Program-made: the position numbers and the translations under genes
Notes under the pieces: generated by a model
What the model was told of the DNA's origin: nothing
Databases searched by the model: none
The model's input: only the letters and a program-made list of their open reading frames with translations
In this document: one piece after another, positions 48,389 through 57,364 of the stretch
Layout of the letters: every line of letters starts with the position of its first letter
Numbering within the stretch: position 1 is the first letter of the stretch
Assembly (NCBI RefSeq): GCF_030435705.1
Contig: NZ_CP129382.1
Span: forward strand, 2,451,501 to 2,515,500
Reading direction: 5' to 3'
Origin: Rhizobium sp. SSA_523
Lineage (GTDB): Bacteria > Pseudomonadota > Alphaproteobacteria > Rhizobiales > Rhizobiaceae
DNA: 64,000 nt

Positions 48389-48691
48389 ATGCGACCGCGC
48401 AGGCTGACGGAAGACGAGGTCAAACAGCGGCTCGCGGAGCTACCCGCCTGGTCGCTCTCTGCGCAGGGCGACGCTCTGGAGCGCAGCTTTCGCTTTCGAA
48501 GCTTCGCCGAGGCCTTCTCCTTCATGACCGAGATCGCCTTTGCCGCGGAACGTCTGGATCACCATCCGGAATGGACGAATGTCTATGCGAGGGTCGATGT
48601 CCGTCTGACCACCCATGACAGCGGCGGCGTGAGCGAGCGGGATCTCGCCCTGGCCCTGCTGATGGACCGTGCGGCATCGATACGCGATTGA
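48389..48691 (+). CDS. phhB: 4a-hydroxytetrahydrobiopterin dehydratase
   Basis: Pterin-4a-carbinolamine dehydratase, 100 residues, which recycles the pterin cofactor of aromatic amino-acid hydroxylases or acts in related pterin chemistry. LTEDEVKQRLAELPAWSL, then FAEAFSFMTEIAFAAERLDHHPEWTNVYARVDVRLTTHDSGGVSERDLALA, with the catalytic His-His pair in LDHHPEW and His in TTHD. I chose MRPRRLT as the start; an upstream GTG overlaps the thpR end. No hydroxylase gene is adjacent. Confidence 0.94.
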   Translation: MRPRRLTEDEVKQRLAELPAWSLSAQGDALERSFRFRSFAEAFSFMTEIAFAAERLDHHPEWTNVYARVDVRLTTHDSGGVSERDLALALLMDRAASIRD

Positions 48692-48747
48692 ACTTCACCC
48701 TGTGCAGGACCATATCCATCCCTGGCCCATGAGCGAAGGAGGCTTGG

Positions 48748-49149
48748 ATGGACGAGGTCAAGATTGGAGAAATCCTTCTGCCCGGAGACGACAAGACGCA
48801 GGAAAAGCAGCAGCGGCAGATCCGCTCGAAGTTCTGGCCGACCATGAAGCGGGCCATGCGCTATATCCCGTTCAGCCGCGATCTTGCTGCCGCCTATTTC
48901 TGCGCCATGGATCCGCAGACGCCCGTGCGGGTTCGCGGGATCCTGCTTGCGGCGCTTGGCTATTTCGTCCTGCCGCTCGATTTCCTGCCCGATATCTTTG
49001 CCGTGGTCGGCTTCACGGACGATATTGCCGTGCTGATGGCGGCCTTCCGCATGATCCAGTCTCACATCAAGGACAGTCATTATCAGGCGGCGGATGAGGC
49101 TTTGGCCGATCCGGATTCCAGGGCTCCCGCCCCGGAAGCGACGCGCTGA
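48748..49149 (+). CDS. YkvA family protein (DUF1232)
   Basis: A 133-residue membrane-associated protein with the DUF1232 core PVRVRGILLAALGYFVLPLDFLPDIFAVVGFTDDIAVLMAAF (two short helices with a P-x-D-x-x-P-D turn, residues 52-93). AGGAGG is positioned before the start MDEVKIGEI. Function unknown. Same strand as phhB, 56 bases downstream. Confidence 0.88.
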   Translation: MDEVKIGEILLPGDDKTQEKQQRQIRSKFWPTMKRAMRYIPFSRDLAAAYFCAMDPQTPVRVRGILLAALGYFVLPLDFLPDIFAVVGFTDDIAVLMAAFRMIQSHIKDSHYQAADEALADPDSRAPAPEATR

Positions 49150-49459
49150 TTTCCCGCGCCGGTCTTGCCCGCCCACGCCCGAAGCCGCCGGCCGGCGGGG
49201 CGCTCCGCCCACACGCTTTCGTGGGGCGCAGGTCATGGCCCCAATCAGGACATGGCCCCAATCTTGCCGGATTCGTCGGGTCATTCGGTGATCGAGGAAA
49301 CAGATGTCCCGGATCGGGGAGATTTGGCTCCTGTTCAGACAAGCGTCGAACCGGCTGTTGACGGTTTGGTAACCGAAATTACGTCAAAGTGTAGCGGATT
49401 GCGACCCCCCGCCCGACCGGAAAGACGGTCGGCCGTTGAACATAAACTGGCAGGACACA
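49150..49459 (+). other. 310-base intergenic region upstream of the IalB gene
   Basis: No supported gene. It contains a 13-base direct repeat (49234-49263) and, nearer the downstream gene, a TTGACG...CGTCAA inverted pair around GGTAACC between about 49352 and 49386 that may belong to the ialB promoter region. Confidence 0.4.
49234..49263. repeat. 13-base direct repeat
   Basis: CATGGCCCCAATC occurs twice with four bases between (49234-49246 and 49251-49263). Site of unknown meaning; it could be a tandem binding site. Confidence 0.5.
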
Positions 49460-49963
49460 ATGTTTGTAAGACAGATCGCCCTCGCGTCGACCCTTCTGCT
49501 CGCATCCGTTGCAGTTGCTTCGGCTCAGGCGCCGAACCGGATCGGCACATTCCAGAACTGGGGCGCCTATTCCTACAAATCCGGCAAAAGCACGGTGTGC
49601 TACGTCCTCTCGATCCCGACGGCCAAGGAACCGGCCTCTGTCGATCACGGGGATATTTTCTTCATGGTCTCGCAGCGTCCCGGCCAGAACATTTCCTATG
49701 AGCCGCAGGTCATGGTGGGCTATACGCTGAAGGCGGATTCGAAGGTCAACGTGACGATCGATAACCGGAACTTCGTGATGTTCGTCAAGGACAAGGCGGC
49801 CTGGGTGGAAAATGCCGCCGAAGAACCGGCGCTGGTTGCGGCGATGAGGAGCGGCAAGTCCATGACCGTTAAGGCTGTTTCGGCCCGCGGCACCAATACG
49901 AGCTACAGCTATTCGCTCTCCGGCATTTCCGCGGCCTTGAAGCAGATCGAGACCTGCAAGTAA
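49460..49963 (+). CDS. Invasion-associated locus B (IalB) family protein
   Basis: Secreted protein of 167 residues. Signal peptide MFVRQIALASTLLLASVAVASAQ, then the IalB-type domain QNWGAYSYKSGKSTVCYVLSIPTAKEPA...DIFFMVSQRPGQN...NVTIDNRNFVMFVKDKAAWVE...MTVKAVSARGTNTSYSYSLSGISAAL ending IETCK, with two cysteines. The family is named after a Bartonella invasion gene but is common in free-living rhizobia, where its role is unknown. AGGA before the ATG supports the start. Confidence 0.88.
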   Translation: MFVRQIALASTLLLASVAVASAQAPNRIGTFQNWGAYSYKSGKSTVCYVLSIPTAKEPASVDHGDIFFMVSQRPGQNISYEPQVMVGYTLKADSKVNVTIDNRNFVMFVKDKAAWVENAAEEPALVAAMRSGKSMTVKAVSARGTNTSYSYSLSGISAALKQIETCK

Positions 49964-50228
49964 TTCCGGATTGCCGGATTCCGTCGGATTGGCAAGGGCT
50001 GGCCGCACATGGCCGGACCTGATTGCAGTTGAGCTGGACCTGGCCCAGGCGCGGCCGGGCCGGTTTGATGGTGACGTGCGTGGCTTTTGATGATAAAGGC
50101 CCTGCAACTGCGGTCGAAGCGCGTCATAATCCTGGCGCCCGCGCCCGCCTCGCGCATTTCACACGCTACAATCCGGACTGCCAGGACGCCTCAGTTTGCG
50201 TCGCGCAGCCGTTGAACGGAATCGTATC

Positions 50229-51470
50229 ATGTCTCTTTCCGAAGCAACCGCACCGCGTCTCGCCGTCAAGCAACCGCTCGTGCCGCGCCCGGACCTGATG
50301 TCCGGCAAACCTTCGCTGATCGGCCTGACCCGCGAGCAGATGGGTGCTGCCCTTGCCGAAAAGGGCGTGCCGCAAAAGCAGGTTCGCATGCGGGTGAGCC
50401 AGCTGTGGCACTGGCTCTATATTCGCGGCGTCTCCGATTTCGATGCCATGACCAATGTGGCCAAGGATATGCGCGAAATGCTGAAGGCGCATTTCACCAT
50501 CTCCCGCCCGGAAGTGGTGGAGGAGCAGGTCTCCAATGACGGTACGCGCAAATGGCTGCTGCGCTATCCGCCGCGCGGCGCCGGCCGGCCGGTGGAGGTG
50601 GAAACCGTCTACATTCCCGAAGAAGGCCGCGGCACCTTGTGCATTTCCAGCCAGGTCGGCTGTTCGCTGACCTGTTCCTTCTGTCACACGGGCACGCAGC
50701 GCCTCGTCAGGAACCTGACGGCCGAGGAAATTCTCGGCCAGCTTCTCCTGGCGCGCGACCGGCTGGGCGATTTCCCGGGCCTGGACTCCCCACCCGGCGC
50801 CTTCGTGCCGACGGGCGAGCGCAAGGTGACGAATATCGTCATGATGGGCATGGGCGAACCGCTCTACAACTTCGACAATGTGAAGGACGCCCTGCTGATC
50901 GCCTCCGACAATGAAGGCTTGTCGCTGTCCAAGCGCCGCATCACCCTGTCGACCTCTGGCGTCGTGCCGGAAATCTACCGGACCGGCGATGAGATCGGCG
51001 TCATGCTTGCCATTTCGCTGCATGCCGTGCGCGACGAGCTGCGCGACATGCTGGTGCCGATCAACAAGAAATACCCGCTGGAAGAGCTGATTGAGGCCTG
51101 CCGCAACTATCCCGGCCTGTCCAATGCGCGCCGCATCACCTTCGAATATGTGATGCTGAAGGACGTCAACGACAGTCTGGAAGACGCCAAGCGGCTGGTG
51201 CAGCTTCTGAAGGGCGTTCCGGCCAAGATCAATCTGATCCCGTTCAATCCCTGGCCCGGCACCAATTACCAGTGTTCGGACTGGGCGACGATCGAGCGGT
51301 TTGCGGATTTCATCAACCAGGCAGGCTATGCGTCGCCGATCCGCACGCCTCGCGGACGCGATATCCTGGCCGCCTGCGGACAGCTGAAATCGGAGTCGGA
51401 GCGCATGCGCAAAACCGACAGGCTGGCTTTCGAGGCCATGATGATCGCCGGTCACGGTGAGGATGATTGA
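50229..51470 (+). CDS. rlmN: 23S rRNA/tRNA adenine C2-methyltransferase
   Basis: Radical-SAM enzyme that methylates A2503 of 23S rRNA and A37 of some tRNAs. In 413 residues the [4Fe-4S] cysteines are C145, C149 and C152 in [23 protein letters not shown] and [14 protein letters not shown] bind SAM, and the resolving Cys is near residue 374 in DILAACGQL. An N-terminal accessory domain (about 1-125) covers [16 protein letters not shown] chose MSLSEATAP; an upstream in-frame start would add eleven residues. Confidence 0.96.
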   Translation: MSLSEATAPRLAVKQPLVPRPDLMSGKPSLIGLTREQMGAALAEKGVPQKQVRMRVSQLWHWLYIRGVSDFDAMTNVAKDMREMLKAHFTISRPEVVEEQVSNDGTRKWLLRYPPRGAGRPVEVETVYIPEEGRGTLCISSQVGCSLTCSFCHTGTQRLVRNLTAEEILGQLLLARDRLGDFPGLDSPPGAFVPTGERKVTNIVMMGMGEPLYNFDNVKDALLIASDNEGLSLSKRRITLSTSGVVPEIYRTGDEIGVMLAISLHAVRDELRDMLVPINKKYPLEELIEACRNYPGLSNARRITFEYVMLKDVNDSLEDAKRLVQLLKGVPAKINLIPFNPWPGTNYQCSDWATIERFADFINQAGYASPIRTPRGRDILAACGQLKSESERMRKTDRLAFEAMMIAGHGEDD

Positions 51471-51475
51471 TCGAC

Positions 51476-52150
51476 ATGGTGAGCCCTTTCGAGCGCCTGA
51501 AGGAAGACCATGCGCAGGATTGGCAGGCCTATGTCGAGCATCGGTTCGTGCGGGAGCTCGCCACCGGCGAATTGCCGCAGGCGGCATTCCAGCATTATCT
51601 GAAGCAGGATTACCTCTTCCTCATCCAGTTCGCCCGCGCCTGGGGACTGGCGGTCTACAAGAGCCGCGACCTCTCCGATCTGCGGCAGAGCCTCGATAGC
51701 CTGAAGGCGATCGTCGATATCGAACTGGGACTGCATATCGATTACTGCGCGTCCTGGGGAATATCCGAAGCCGATCTGGCAGGACTTGCCGAATCCAGAG
51801 CGACGCTCGCCTATACGCGCTATGTGCTGGACGCCGGCATGAGCGGAGACCTTCTCGATCTGCATGTGGCGCTTGCCCCTTGCATCATCGGCTATGGCGA
51901 GATCGCAAACGGGATCACCACTTCGAACGGGAGACAGTCGTCGGCCCGGCATGAGGGCAATCCCTATGCCGCCTGGATCGACATGTATGCCGGCCGGGAC
52001 TACCAGGATCTCGTTCAAGCGGAACTGAACTGGATGAATGCGCGCCTGGCGCAAGTCGATGCCACCCGCTTCTCGCAGTTGTCGCGGGTCTTCCGGGATG
52101 CCACCAGGCTCGAGGCCGATTTCTGGCAGATGGGGCTTGATCTTCGTTGA
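51476..52150 (+). CDS. tenA: Thiaminase II/aminopyrimidine aminohydrolase
   Basis: TenA-family enzyme that hydrolyses aminopyrimidine from degraded thiamine for salvage. The 224-residue protein has the active-site Cys136 in LAPCIIGYGEIA and Asp45 in KQDYLFLIQFARAWG, with FWQMGL near the end. These match the catalytic residues of the B. subtilis enzyme. I chose the ATG at 51476; a TTG at 51467 overlapping the rlmN stop is less likely. No other thiamine gene is adjacent. Confidence 0.93.
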   Translation: MVSPFERLKEDHAQDWQAYVEHRFVRELATGELPQAAFQHYLKQDYLFLIQFARAWGLAVYKSRDLSDLRQSLDSLKAIVDIELGLHIDYCASWGISEADLAGLAESRATLAYTRYVLDAGMSGDLLDLHVALAPCIIGYGEIANGITTSNGRQSSARHEGNPYAAWIDMYAGRDYQDLVQAELNWMNARLAQVDATRFSQLSRVFRDATRLEADFWQMGLDLR

Positions 52151-52160
52151 GCGCTTGCGC

Positions 52161-52802
52161 TCACCGCGCCTGCGTCATGAAGATCTTGACGGCAAAGACC
52201 GAGAAGACGCCGGCAAAGGTATAGTCGATTCCGCGCAGCACCTTCGGATTGGCCTGCAGCCATTTGGCCAGGCGGTCTGCCGCCAGGATCACGATGACAT
52301 TGATCGGACTGCCGACGAAGATGAAGAAGAAGCCCAGGAAGATGAGCTTCTGCGTCACCGCCGGATCGTTCGCCGTCACGAATTGCGGCAGGAAGGTCAT
52401 GAAGAAGATGATGACCTTGGGATTGAGCAGATTGACCCACAGCCCTGTCGACACATTGCTCCATGCAGAAGCTTTCGGACCATCGACGGCCTCCACCTTG
52501 AGGTTCGAGCCATGCCGCACGGCCTGAACGGCAAGCCAGAGCAGATAGGCGGCGCCGCCGGTCTTCAAGAGGAAGAAGGCGGTGGGCGAGGCGGTAATCA
52601 GGGCCGAAATGCCGAAAGCGACCAGCAGCGTGTGGATCATGATGCCGATCGTCGTGCCCAGCACGACGAAGAGCGCCCGCTTGGTGCCCTGCGAGAGCGC
52701 GCGGCTGATGGACAGGGTCATGTCCGGCCCCGGCGTGATGGCAAGAAGCAGGCACATGCCGGTAAATGTGATGAGGGTGGGCAGGCTCGGCAGGAAATCC
52801 AT
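52161..52802 (-). CDS. LysE family translocator
   Basis: Second LysE/RhtB-type exporter in the window, 213 residues, six helices. Family marks: GMCLLLAITPGPDMTLSISRALSQG with TPGPD, GGAAYLLWLAVQAVR, and GLWVNLLNPKVIIFFMTFLPQFV. The sequence is the RhtB-like type (longer loop, NPK motif) and differs from the gene at 15.9 kb. Its stop lies 10 bases from the convergent tenA stop. Substrate unknown. Confidence 0.9.
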   Translation of the reverse strand: MDFLPSLPTLITFTGMCLLLAITPGPDMTLSISRALSQGTKRALFVVLGTTIGIMIHTLLVAFGISALITASPTAFFLLKTGGAAYLLWLAVQAVRHGSNLKVEAVDGPKASAWSNVSTGLWVNLLNPKVIIFFMTFLPQFVTANDPAVTQKLIFLGFFFIFVGSPINVIVILAADRLAKWLQANPKVLRGIDYTFAGVFSVFAVKIFMTQAR

Positions 52803-52861
52803 GGGATCGGTCTCGGCAAGGGGTCTTGCCAAGACTTATCGTGGCGCTGTGCGCTTGCCAA

Positions 52862-53722
52862 TCAATCTCTTTGACCAATGAAGGCCTTGGCAGGTTCAGC
52901 GTGATCCTTGTGCCAGCGGGACAAAGGCGGCCGATTTTCAATGATGTCGCCAATCGCCCAGGCCATGCGCCGCTCGTCTGTCCTGCGATCGACGTCATTA
53001 TCCGGGCATAGGATGTAGAAATCCCCGCGCACCAGGCTCTCCAGCATGAAATCCACGGTCTGTTCCGGTGTCCAGGCCGCATCCGGCTTCTCCGGCCGGC
53101 CATTGGCGGTCAGGCCGGTATAGACGAAGCCGGGGATCAGCAGATGCGCCGTGACCGTGCAGCTCTCGGCATTGCGCAGTTCATGCTGCAATGCTTCGGT
53201 GAAGACCTTCACCCCGGCCTTGGCGACATTATAGGCCGGATCGCCGGGCGGCGTGGTTATGCCCTGCTTGGAACCGGTATTGATGATCAGCGCCGGTTCC
53301 TTGTGCGCCATCATGCCCGGGCCGAAGGTCCGCGTGCCGTGGATCACGCCCATCAGATTGACAGCCAGCACATTATCCCAGTTCGCCTGAGCGCCGAAGA
53401 GCGCGCTTCCCGGCTGGATGCCGGCATTGTTCATCAGGACATGCACGCGCCCGAAGCGCTGGATTACGGCCCGCTCCAGCGCTTCGACCTCTTCTAGCCG
53501 GGAGACATCCGTGCCGATCGCAACAACATCCGCCGCGCCTCCGGCGGCAAGGGCGGCAACCTCGCTTTCTGCCTCTGCCAGCCGGTCTCCTTCCAGGTCG
53601 ACGAGCACAACGCAGAGGCCGAGCCTGGCAAAGGCCTTGGCCGCGGCCAGACCTATACCCGAGGCGGCGCCGGTGACGACGGCCACGTGACCCTGTTTCA
53701 GGGCAGGATGCTGAACTGTCAT
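52862..53722 (-). CDS. SDR family oxidoreductase
   Basis: Classical short-chain dehydrogenase, 286 residues. VVTGAASGIGLAAAKAFARLG near 15-35, an Asp in VVLVDLEGDRL that suggests NAD preference, NNAGI near 94-98, the catalytic Ser region LIINTGSKQGITTPPGDPAYNVAKAGVKV with YxxxK, and a C-terminal extension (WTPEQTVDFMLESLVRGDFYILCPDNDVDRRTDERR) found in a subgroup acting on larger alcohols. Substrate unknown. It precedes argG divergently. Confidence 0.9.
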   Translation of the reverse strand: MTVQHPALKQGHVAVVTGAASGIGLAAAKAFARLGLCVVLVDLEGDRLAEAESEVAALAAGGAADVVAIGTDVSRLEEVEALERAVIQRFGRVHVLMNNAGIQPGSALFGAQANWDNVLAVNLMGVIHGTRTFGPGMMAHKEPALIINTGSKQGITTPPGDPAYNVAKAGVKVFTEALQHELRNAESCTVTAHLLIPGFVYTGLTANGRPEKPDAAWTPEQTVDFMLESLVRGDFYILCPDNDVDRRTDERRMAWAIGDIIENRPPLSRWHKDHAEPAKAFIGQRD

Positions 53723-53865
53723 GGGCGAACCTCCAAGGCTGTTTCACGCAAACGATGATCGCCGCGGATATGGTACCCCCGCCGGATCTCGTCAACATGA
53801 CCGGCCGCGGCAAAAGCAGGAGGCGCGCCGCCACGATCTATGACGCTTTGGGCGGCCGCATGCCC

Positions 53866-53893
53866 TTGCACGTGGCCATAAACTCGCTAAAAG
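53866..53893 (+). promoter_or_regulatory. Candidate argG promoter
   Basis: TTGCAC and TAAAAG are separated by 16 bases, 68 bases before the argG start. The -35 element fits; the -10 element is weak. Confidence 0.35.
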
Positions 53894-53960
53894 TGCCGCC
53901 ATCCAAAGACTTCAAGCGGCAGGTTGGAACGGCCTGCCCTCCAGACGGAACGCAATCGCT

Positions 53961-55178
53961 ATGGCCCTTCCCAAAGACGTCAAGAAAGTTGTTCTCGCCT
54001 ATTCCGGCGGGCTCGACACTTCCATCATCCTGAAATGGCTCCAGACCGAACTCGGCGCGGAAGTCGTGACCTTCACCGCCGATCTCGGCCAGGGCGAAGA
54101 GCTCGAGCCGGCGCGCAAGAAGGCGGAGATGCTCGGCATCAAGGAGATCTTCATCGAAGATGTCCGCGAGGAATTCGTCCGCGATTTCGTATTCCCGATG
54201 TTTCGCGCCAATGCCGTCTATGAAGGCGTCTACCTGCTCGGCACCTCGATTGCCCGGCCGCTGATCTCCAAGCACCTGATCGAGATCGCCAAGAAGACCG
54301 GCGCCGATGCGATCGCCCATGGCGCCACCGGCAAGGGTAATGACCAGGTCCGCTTCGAACTGTCCGCCTATGCGCTGAACCCGGACATCAAGATCATCGC
54401 TCCCTGGCGCGACTGGTCGTTCAAGAGCCGGACCGACCTCCTGAACTTTGCCGAGCAGCACCAGATCCCGGTTGCCAAGGACAAGAAGGGCGAGGCTCCC
54501 TTCTCGGTCGACGCCAACCTCCTGCACTCCTCCTCGGAAGGCAAGGTCCTGGAGGATCCGGCACAGGAAGCGCCGGAATATGTTCACATGCGCACGATTT
54601 CGCCGGAGGCTGCGCCCGACAAGGCGACAGTCATCAAGATCGGCTTCCGCAAGGGCGATGCCTGCTCGATCAATGGCGTCGAGATGAGCCCGGCGACGCT
54701 GCTCGCCGAACTCAACAATTACGGCCGCGACAACGGCATTGGCCGTCTTGATCTCGTGGAAAACCGTTTCGTCGGCATGAAGAGCCGCGGCGTGTATGAA
54801 ACGCCTGGCGGCACCATTCTCCTGGCCGCCCACCGGGCGATCGAGAGCATCACGCTGGATCGCGGAGCCGCACATCTGAAGGATGAGCTGATGCCGCGCT
54901 ATGCGGAACTCATCTATTACGGTTTCTGGTTCTCGCCGGAGCGCGAAATGCTGCAGGCGCTGATCGACAAGAGCCAGGAGCATGTGGAAGGCGAAGTGAC
55001 GCTGAAGCTCTACAAGGGCAATGTCATGGTGACCGGACGCGAAAGCGAGAAGTCGCTCTACTCCGACAAGCTCGTCACTTTCGAAGACGACCAGGGAGCC
55101 TATGACCAGAAGGATGCCGCCGGCTTCATCAAGCTGAACGCTCTTCGCCTGCGCACCCTCGCCAAGCGCAATCGCTGA
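53961..55178 (+). CDS. argG: Argininosuccinate synthase
   Basis: Joins citrulline and aspartate with ATP in arginine synthesis. The 405-residue protein carries the PP-loop [14 protein letters not shown] at residues 11-24, [59 protein letters not shown] and the C-terminal region ending TLAKRNR. Length is normal for the alphaproteobacterial type. A strong terminator follows. Confidence 0.98.
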   Translation: MALPKDVKKVVLAYSGGLDTSIILKWLQTELGAEVVTFTADLGQGEELEPARKKAEMLGIKEIFIEDVREEFVRDFVFPMFRANAVYEGVYLLGTSIARPLISKHLIEIAKKTGADAIAHGATGKGNDQVRFELSAYALNPDIKIIAPWRDWSFKSRTDLLNFAEQHQIPVAKDKKGEAPFSVDANLLHSSSEGKVLEDPAQEAPEYVHMRTISPEAAPDKATVIKIGFRKGDACSINGVEMSPATLLAELNNYGRDNGIGRLDLVENRFVGMKSRGVYETPGGTILLAAHRAIESITLDRGAAHLKDELMPRYAELIYYGFWFSPEREMLQALIDKSQEHVEGEVTLKLYKGNVMVTGRESEKSLYSDKLVTFEDDQGAYDQKDAAGFIKLNALRLRTLAKRNR

Positions 55179-55192
55179 TCATCGAAACCGGG

Positions 55193-55235
55193 AAAGGCCG
55201 CCTCCCCGCCCCTGCGCGGGAAGCGGCCTTTTTTT
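55193..55235 (+). terminator. Rho-independent terminator of argG
   Basis: AAAGGCCGC and GCGGCCTTT close a hairpin whose inner arms are TCCCCGC and GCGGGA, with a run of seven T from 55229. It starts 15 bases after the argG stop, and the convergent MFS gene ends just beyond it. Confidence 0.85.
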
Positions 55236-55243
55236 AACCTGCG

Positions 55244-56419
55244 TCAGGCCTGGCGCGACAGACGCCGCATCCAGATGAAGCCGGCCACCGCGGAAAATTC
55301 CATGGCCGGAATGATCACGCCGAAAGCCTTCAGCGGATCGGCCATGGATGCCGCGGCCACACCGCCGATAAAGCCGGCGGTCATCTGCAGGAACCCGCTC
55401 AGCGCCGAAGCGGAGCCCGCCATGCCGGGAAAGGGCGCAAGACACAGCGTCACGACGTAAGGGCTGAGGAAGGCCAAACCATAGGTGCAGATCGCCACGG
55501 GCACCATGACCGTCAGGAAGGCCGGCGGCACGAAAGCCACGGACAGGGCCATCAGCACGGCGCCGAGGCCGCACAAAGTGATGCCGAACAACGCCGCCCG
55601 GGCGCCGCTGAGGCGGTTCGACACCAGTCTCAGGCTCACCGAGCCGAGCAGGTAGAAACCGGACTGCATCAGCATCCCGATCCCGAACTGGGTTGGCGAC
55701 AGGCCGACGCGGTCGATCAGGACGAAAGGCAGCATTGTCGACTGGGCATATAGCGCTCCCACGCTTCCGCTGAGCACGAGCGCCGTTGCGATGAACTGGC
55801 GATTGGTGGCAACCCGGCAATAATTGCCGATCAGCCTTGCAGGTCGCAGCCGCGACAGGTCCGGCGTGACCGTTTCGCGCAAGACGAAGATGACGCACGC
55901 AGCCGCGGCAAGACCGAAGACGATCATCAGCAGGAAGAGCGCATGCCAGTCGAAAGCGGCAAGCGTCAATCCACCCAGCACGGGACCGGTGGCCGGTCCG
56001 ACGGCGATGAAAATGCCGATTGTATTGAGGATGCGCGCGCCATCGGCACCGACATACAGGTCGCGCACGATAGCGCGGGACACCACAATGCCGACCGATG
56101 CGCCGATGCCCTGGATGAGCCGGGCGGCGAGGATGAACTCCACCGACGGCGCCATGGCGGCAAGGACCGAGCCGGCCAGATAGATGGAGATGAAGATCAG
56201 CGTGGCGCTCTTTCGCCCCAGCGCATCGGCAAGCGGCCCGGCGACGAGCTGCGCCAGCGCGAAGCCGCAGAAGAACATCGACAGGCTCATCTTGATCGCC
56301 GCTTCCGTGGTGGCGAAGGCACGCACGAGTTCCGGCATGGCCGGCGTATAGATCGCCATCGAGATCGGCCCGAGCATGGTCAGGAGAGCGCCCAGAAAGG
56401 TCGTTCTCGCCTCGCTCAT
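55244..56419 (-). CDS. Bcr/CflA family multidrug efflux MFS transporter
   Basis: Major facilitator superfamily transporter with 12 predicted helices, 391 residues from this start. LGPISMAIYTPAMPELVRAF, the motif-A-like GPLADALGRKSATLIFISIYLAGSVLAAMAP after helix 2, and GIGASVGIVVSRAIVRDLYVG in helix 5 are typical of Bcr/CflA drug exporters. I chose MSEARTT. A GTG at 56455 that overlaps the MarR stop would add 12 residues and would couple the genes. Likely controlled by the MarR protein encoded just upstream. Drug range unknown. Confidence 0.85.
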   Translation of the reverse strand: MSEARTTFLGALLTMLGPISMAIYTPAMPELVRAFATTEAAIKMSLSMFFCGFALAQLVAGPLADALGRKSATLIFISIYLAGSVLAAMAPSVEFILAARLIQGIGASVGIVVSRAIVRDLYVGADGARILNTIGIFIAVGPATGPVLGGLTLAAFDWHALFLLMIVFGLAAAACVIFVLRETVTPDLSRLRPARLIGNYCRVATNRQFIATALVLSGSVGALYAQSTMLPFVLIDRVGLSPTQFGIGMLMQSGFYLLGSVSLRLVSNRLSGARAALFGITLCGLGAVLMALSVAFVPPAFLTVMVPVAICTYGLAFLSPYVVTLCLAPFPGMAGSASALSGFLQMTAGFIGGVAAASMADPLKAFGVIIPAMEFSAVAGFIWMRRLSRQA

Positions 56420-56451
56420 CAAGGGTTGCCCGCCTTCAGCCGGTTTCGCGC

Positions 56452-56919
56452 TCACGCGGGATCCGCCTGGCCGGCATTGCCTGCAGACTGGAGATTGGCG
56501 GAGACGGTTTCGAGGATGTGATGGAGCCGAAGCACATCCTCGTCCGCCAGCCCGGCGCAGGCCTCCCGCAGGACATCGGCGATCTCGGCCTTGAGCCTGG
56601 CGATCAGCGGCTCCGCCTGCGCGGTCAGCGTCACGCGCTTGGCGCGGCGATCCACGGGATCCGGATGGCGTGCGATGAGACCCTGGGTCTGGAGCCGGTC
56701 GAGAAAGGAGCAGACGGTCATCGGCTCTACCCCCATGCGGGCGGCGATTTCCAGCTGCTTTGCATCCGTCAGCGTGTGGATGTTGAGCAGCGTGCGTGCT
56801 TCGCCGGGCGTGATTTCGAGCCCCATCTCGCCAATGCGCCGCTCGAAGGCCGAGCGCAGCAACCTGGCGCTGTCTGTGAGCAAAAAGCCCAGATTATGCA
56901 GTTCCGTGGGGGTGGCCAT
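56452..56919 (-). CDS. MarR family transcriptional regulator
   Basis: Winged-helix repressor of 155 residues. MATPTELHNLGFLLTDSARLLRSAFERRIGEMGLEITPGEARTLLNIHT is the dimerisation part, QLEIAARMGVEPMTVCSFLDRLQTQGLIARHPDPVDRRAKRVTLT the DNA-binding helix-turn-helix and wing with the DPxDRRA motif, and a C-terminal helix follows. It directly precedes a Bcr/CflA efflux gene on the same strand, with their coding ends overlapping or adjacent, which is the standard layout of a self-regulated efflux operon. The effector is unknown. Confidence 0.9.
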   Translation of the reverse strand: MATPTELHNLGFLLTDSARLLRSAFERRIGEMGLEITPGEARTLLNIHTLTDAKQLEIAARMGVEPMTVCSFLDRLQTQGLIARHPDPVDRRAKRVTLTAQAEPLIARLKAEIADVLREACAGLADEDVLRLHHILETVSANLQSAGNAGQADPA

Positions 56920-57364
56920 GAAATCTTCGCCTCTGCCGCTGCGTCGCCCCATCATCCGGACATGGTTCGATGCCCGAAATCTGCAGCAGGTCGTTGATGG
57001 ATCAGCCGGCGTGATGCGGTGCAGTGCCAGCCGGGCTGTCGTACCAAATAAGGCAGGCTTACTATTTTTGGGAGGCCGGGCAAATGATAAAGCGCGTCCA
57101 GGGACCGGATCAGACCGGAAAAGCATGCAGGGCTTGCCGGTCGGGCGGCCGGCCGCCGGGCTTCCTGCGCCGTGCGAGGACAATCTCGGCTGAGCGAGCC
57201 AGTCCAGGCTGAGCGAGGAGGCTCGCGGCGGATCGATTGCCGCGATGACAAGTTTGCGGGTGGCAAGGCTCGTCAATCGTTCATAATCAGTCCATAGTTT
57301 TGCGCATGCTTTGCCGACCTGCCCTATATTCAACTGCCCGGCAATTCTATCAGAGGTTCATCAG
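56920..57364. other. 445-base intergenic region between the MarR/MFS operon and the M3 peptidase gene
   Basis: A divergent promoter region. The minus-strand frame before the MarR start stays open for about 138 codons but is Pro/Arg/Ser-rich and has no recognisable domain, so I do not call it. The region holds an inverted repeat at 57044-57071 and a repeated GGCTGAGCGAG (57188-57198 and 57207-57217). Confidence 0.5.
57044..57071. promoter_or_regulatory. Candidate MarR operator
   Basis: CCAAATAAG (57044-57052) and CTTACTATTTTTGG (57058-57071) form an AT-rich imperfect inverted repeat about 125 bases before the MarR start. AT-rich palindromes of this kind are usual MarR-family sites. Inference from position and symmetry only. 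Confidence 0.4.

Noticed and set aside
56920..57333. N-terminal extension of the MarR gene by about 138 codons
   Set aside because: The extension is Pro/Ser/Arg-rich, unlike any MarR protein, and crosses the divergent promoter region. The standard length is reached from the ATG at 56919.
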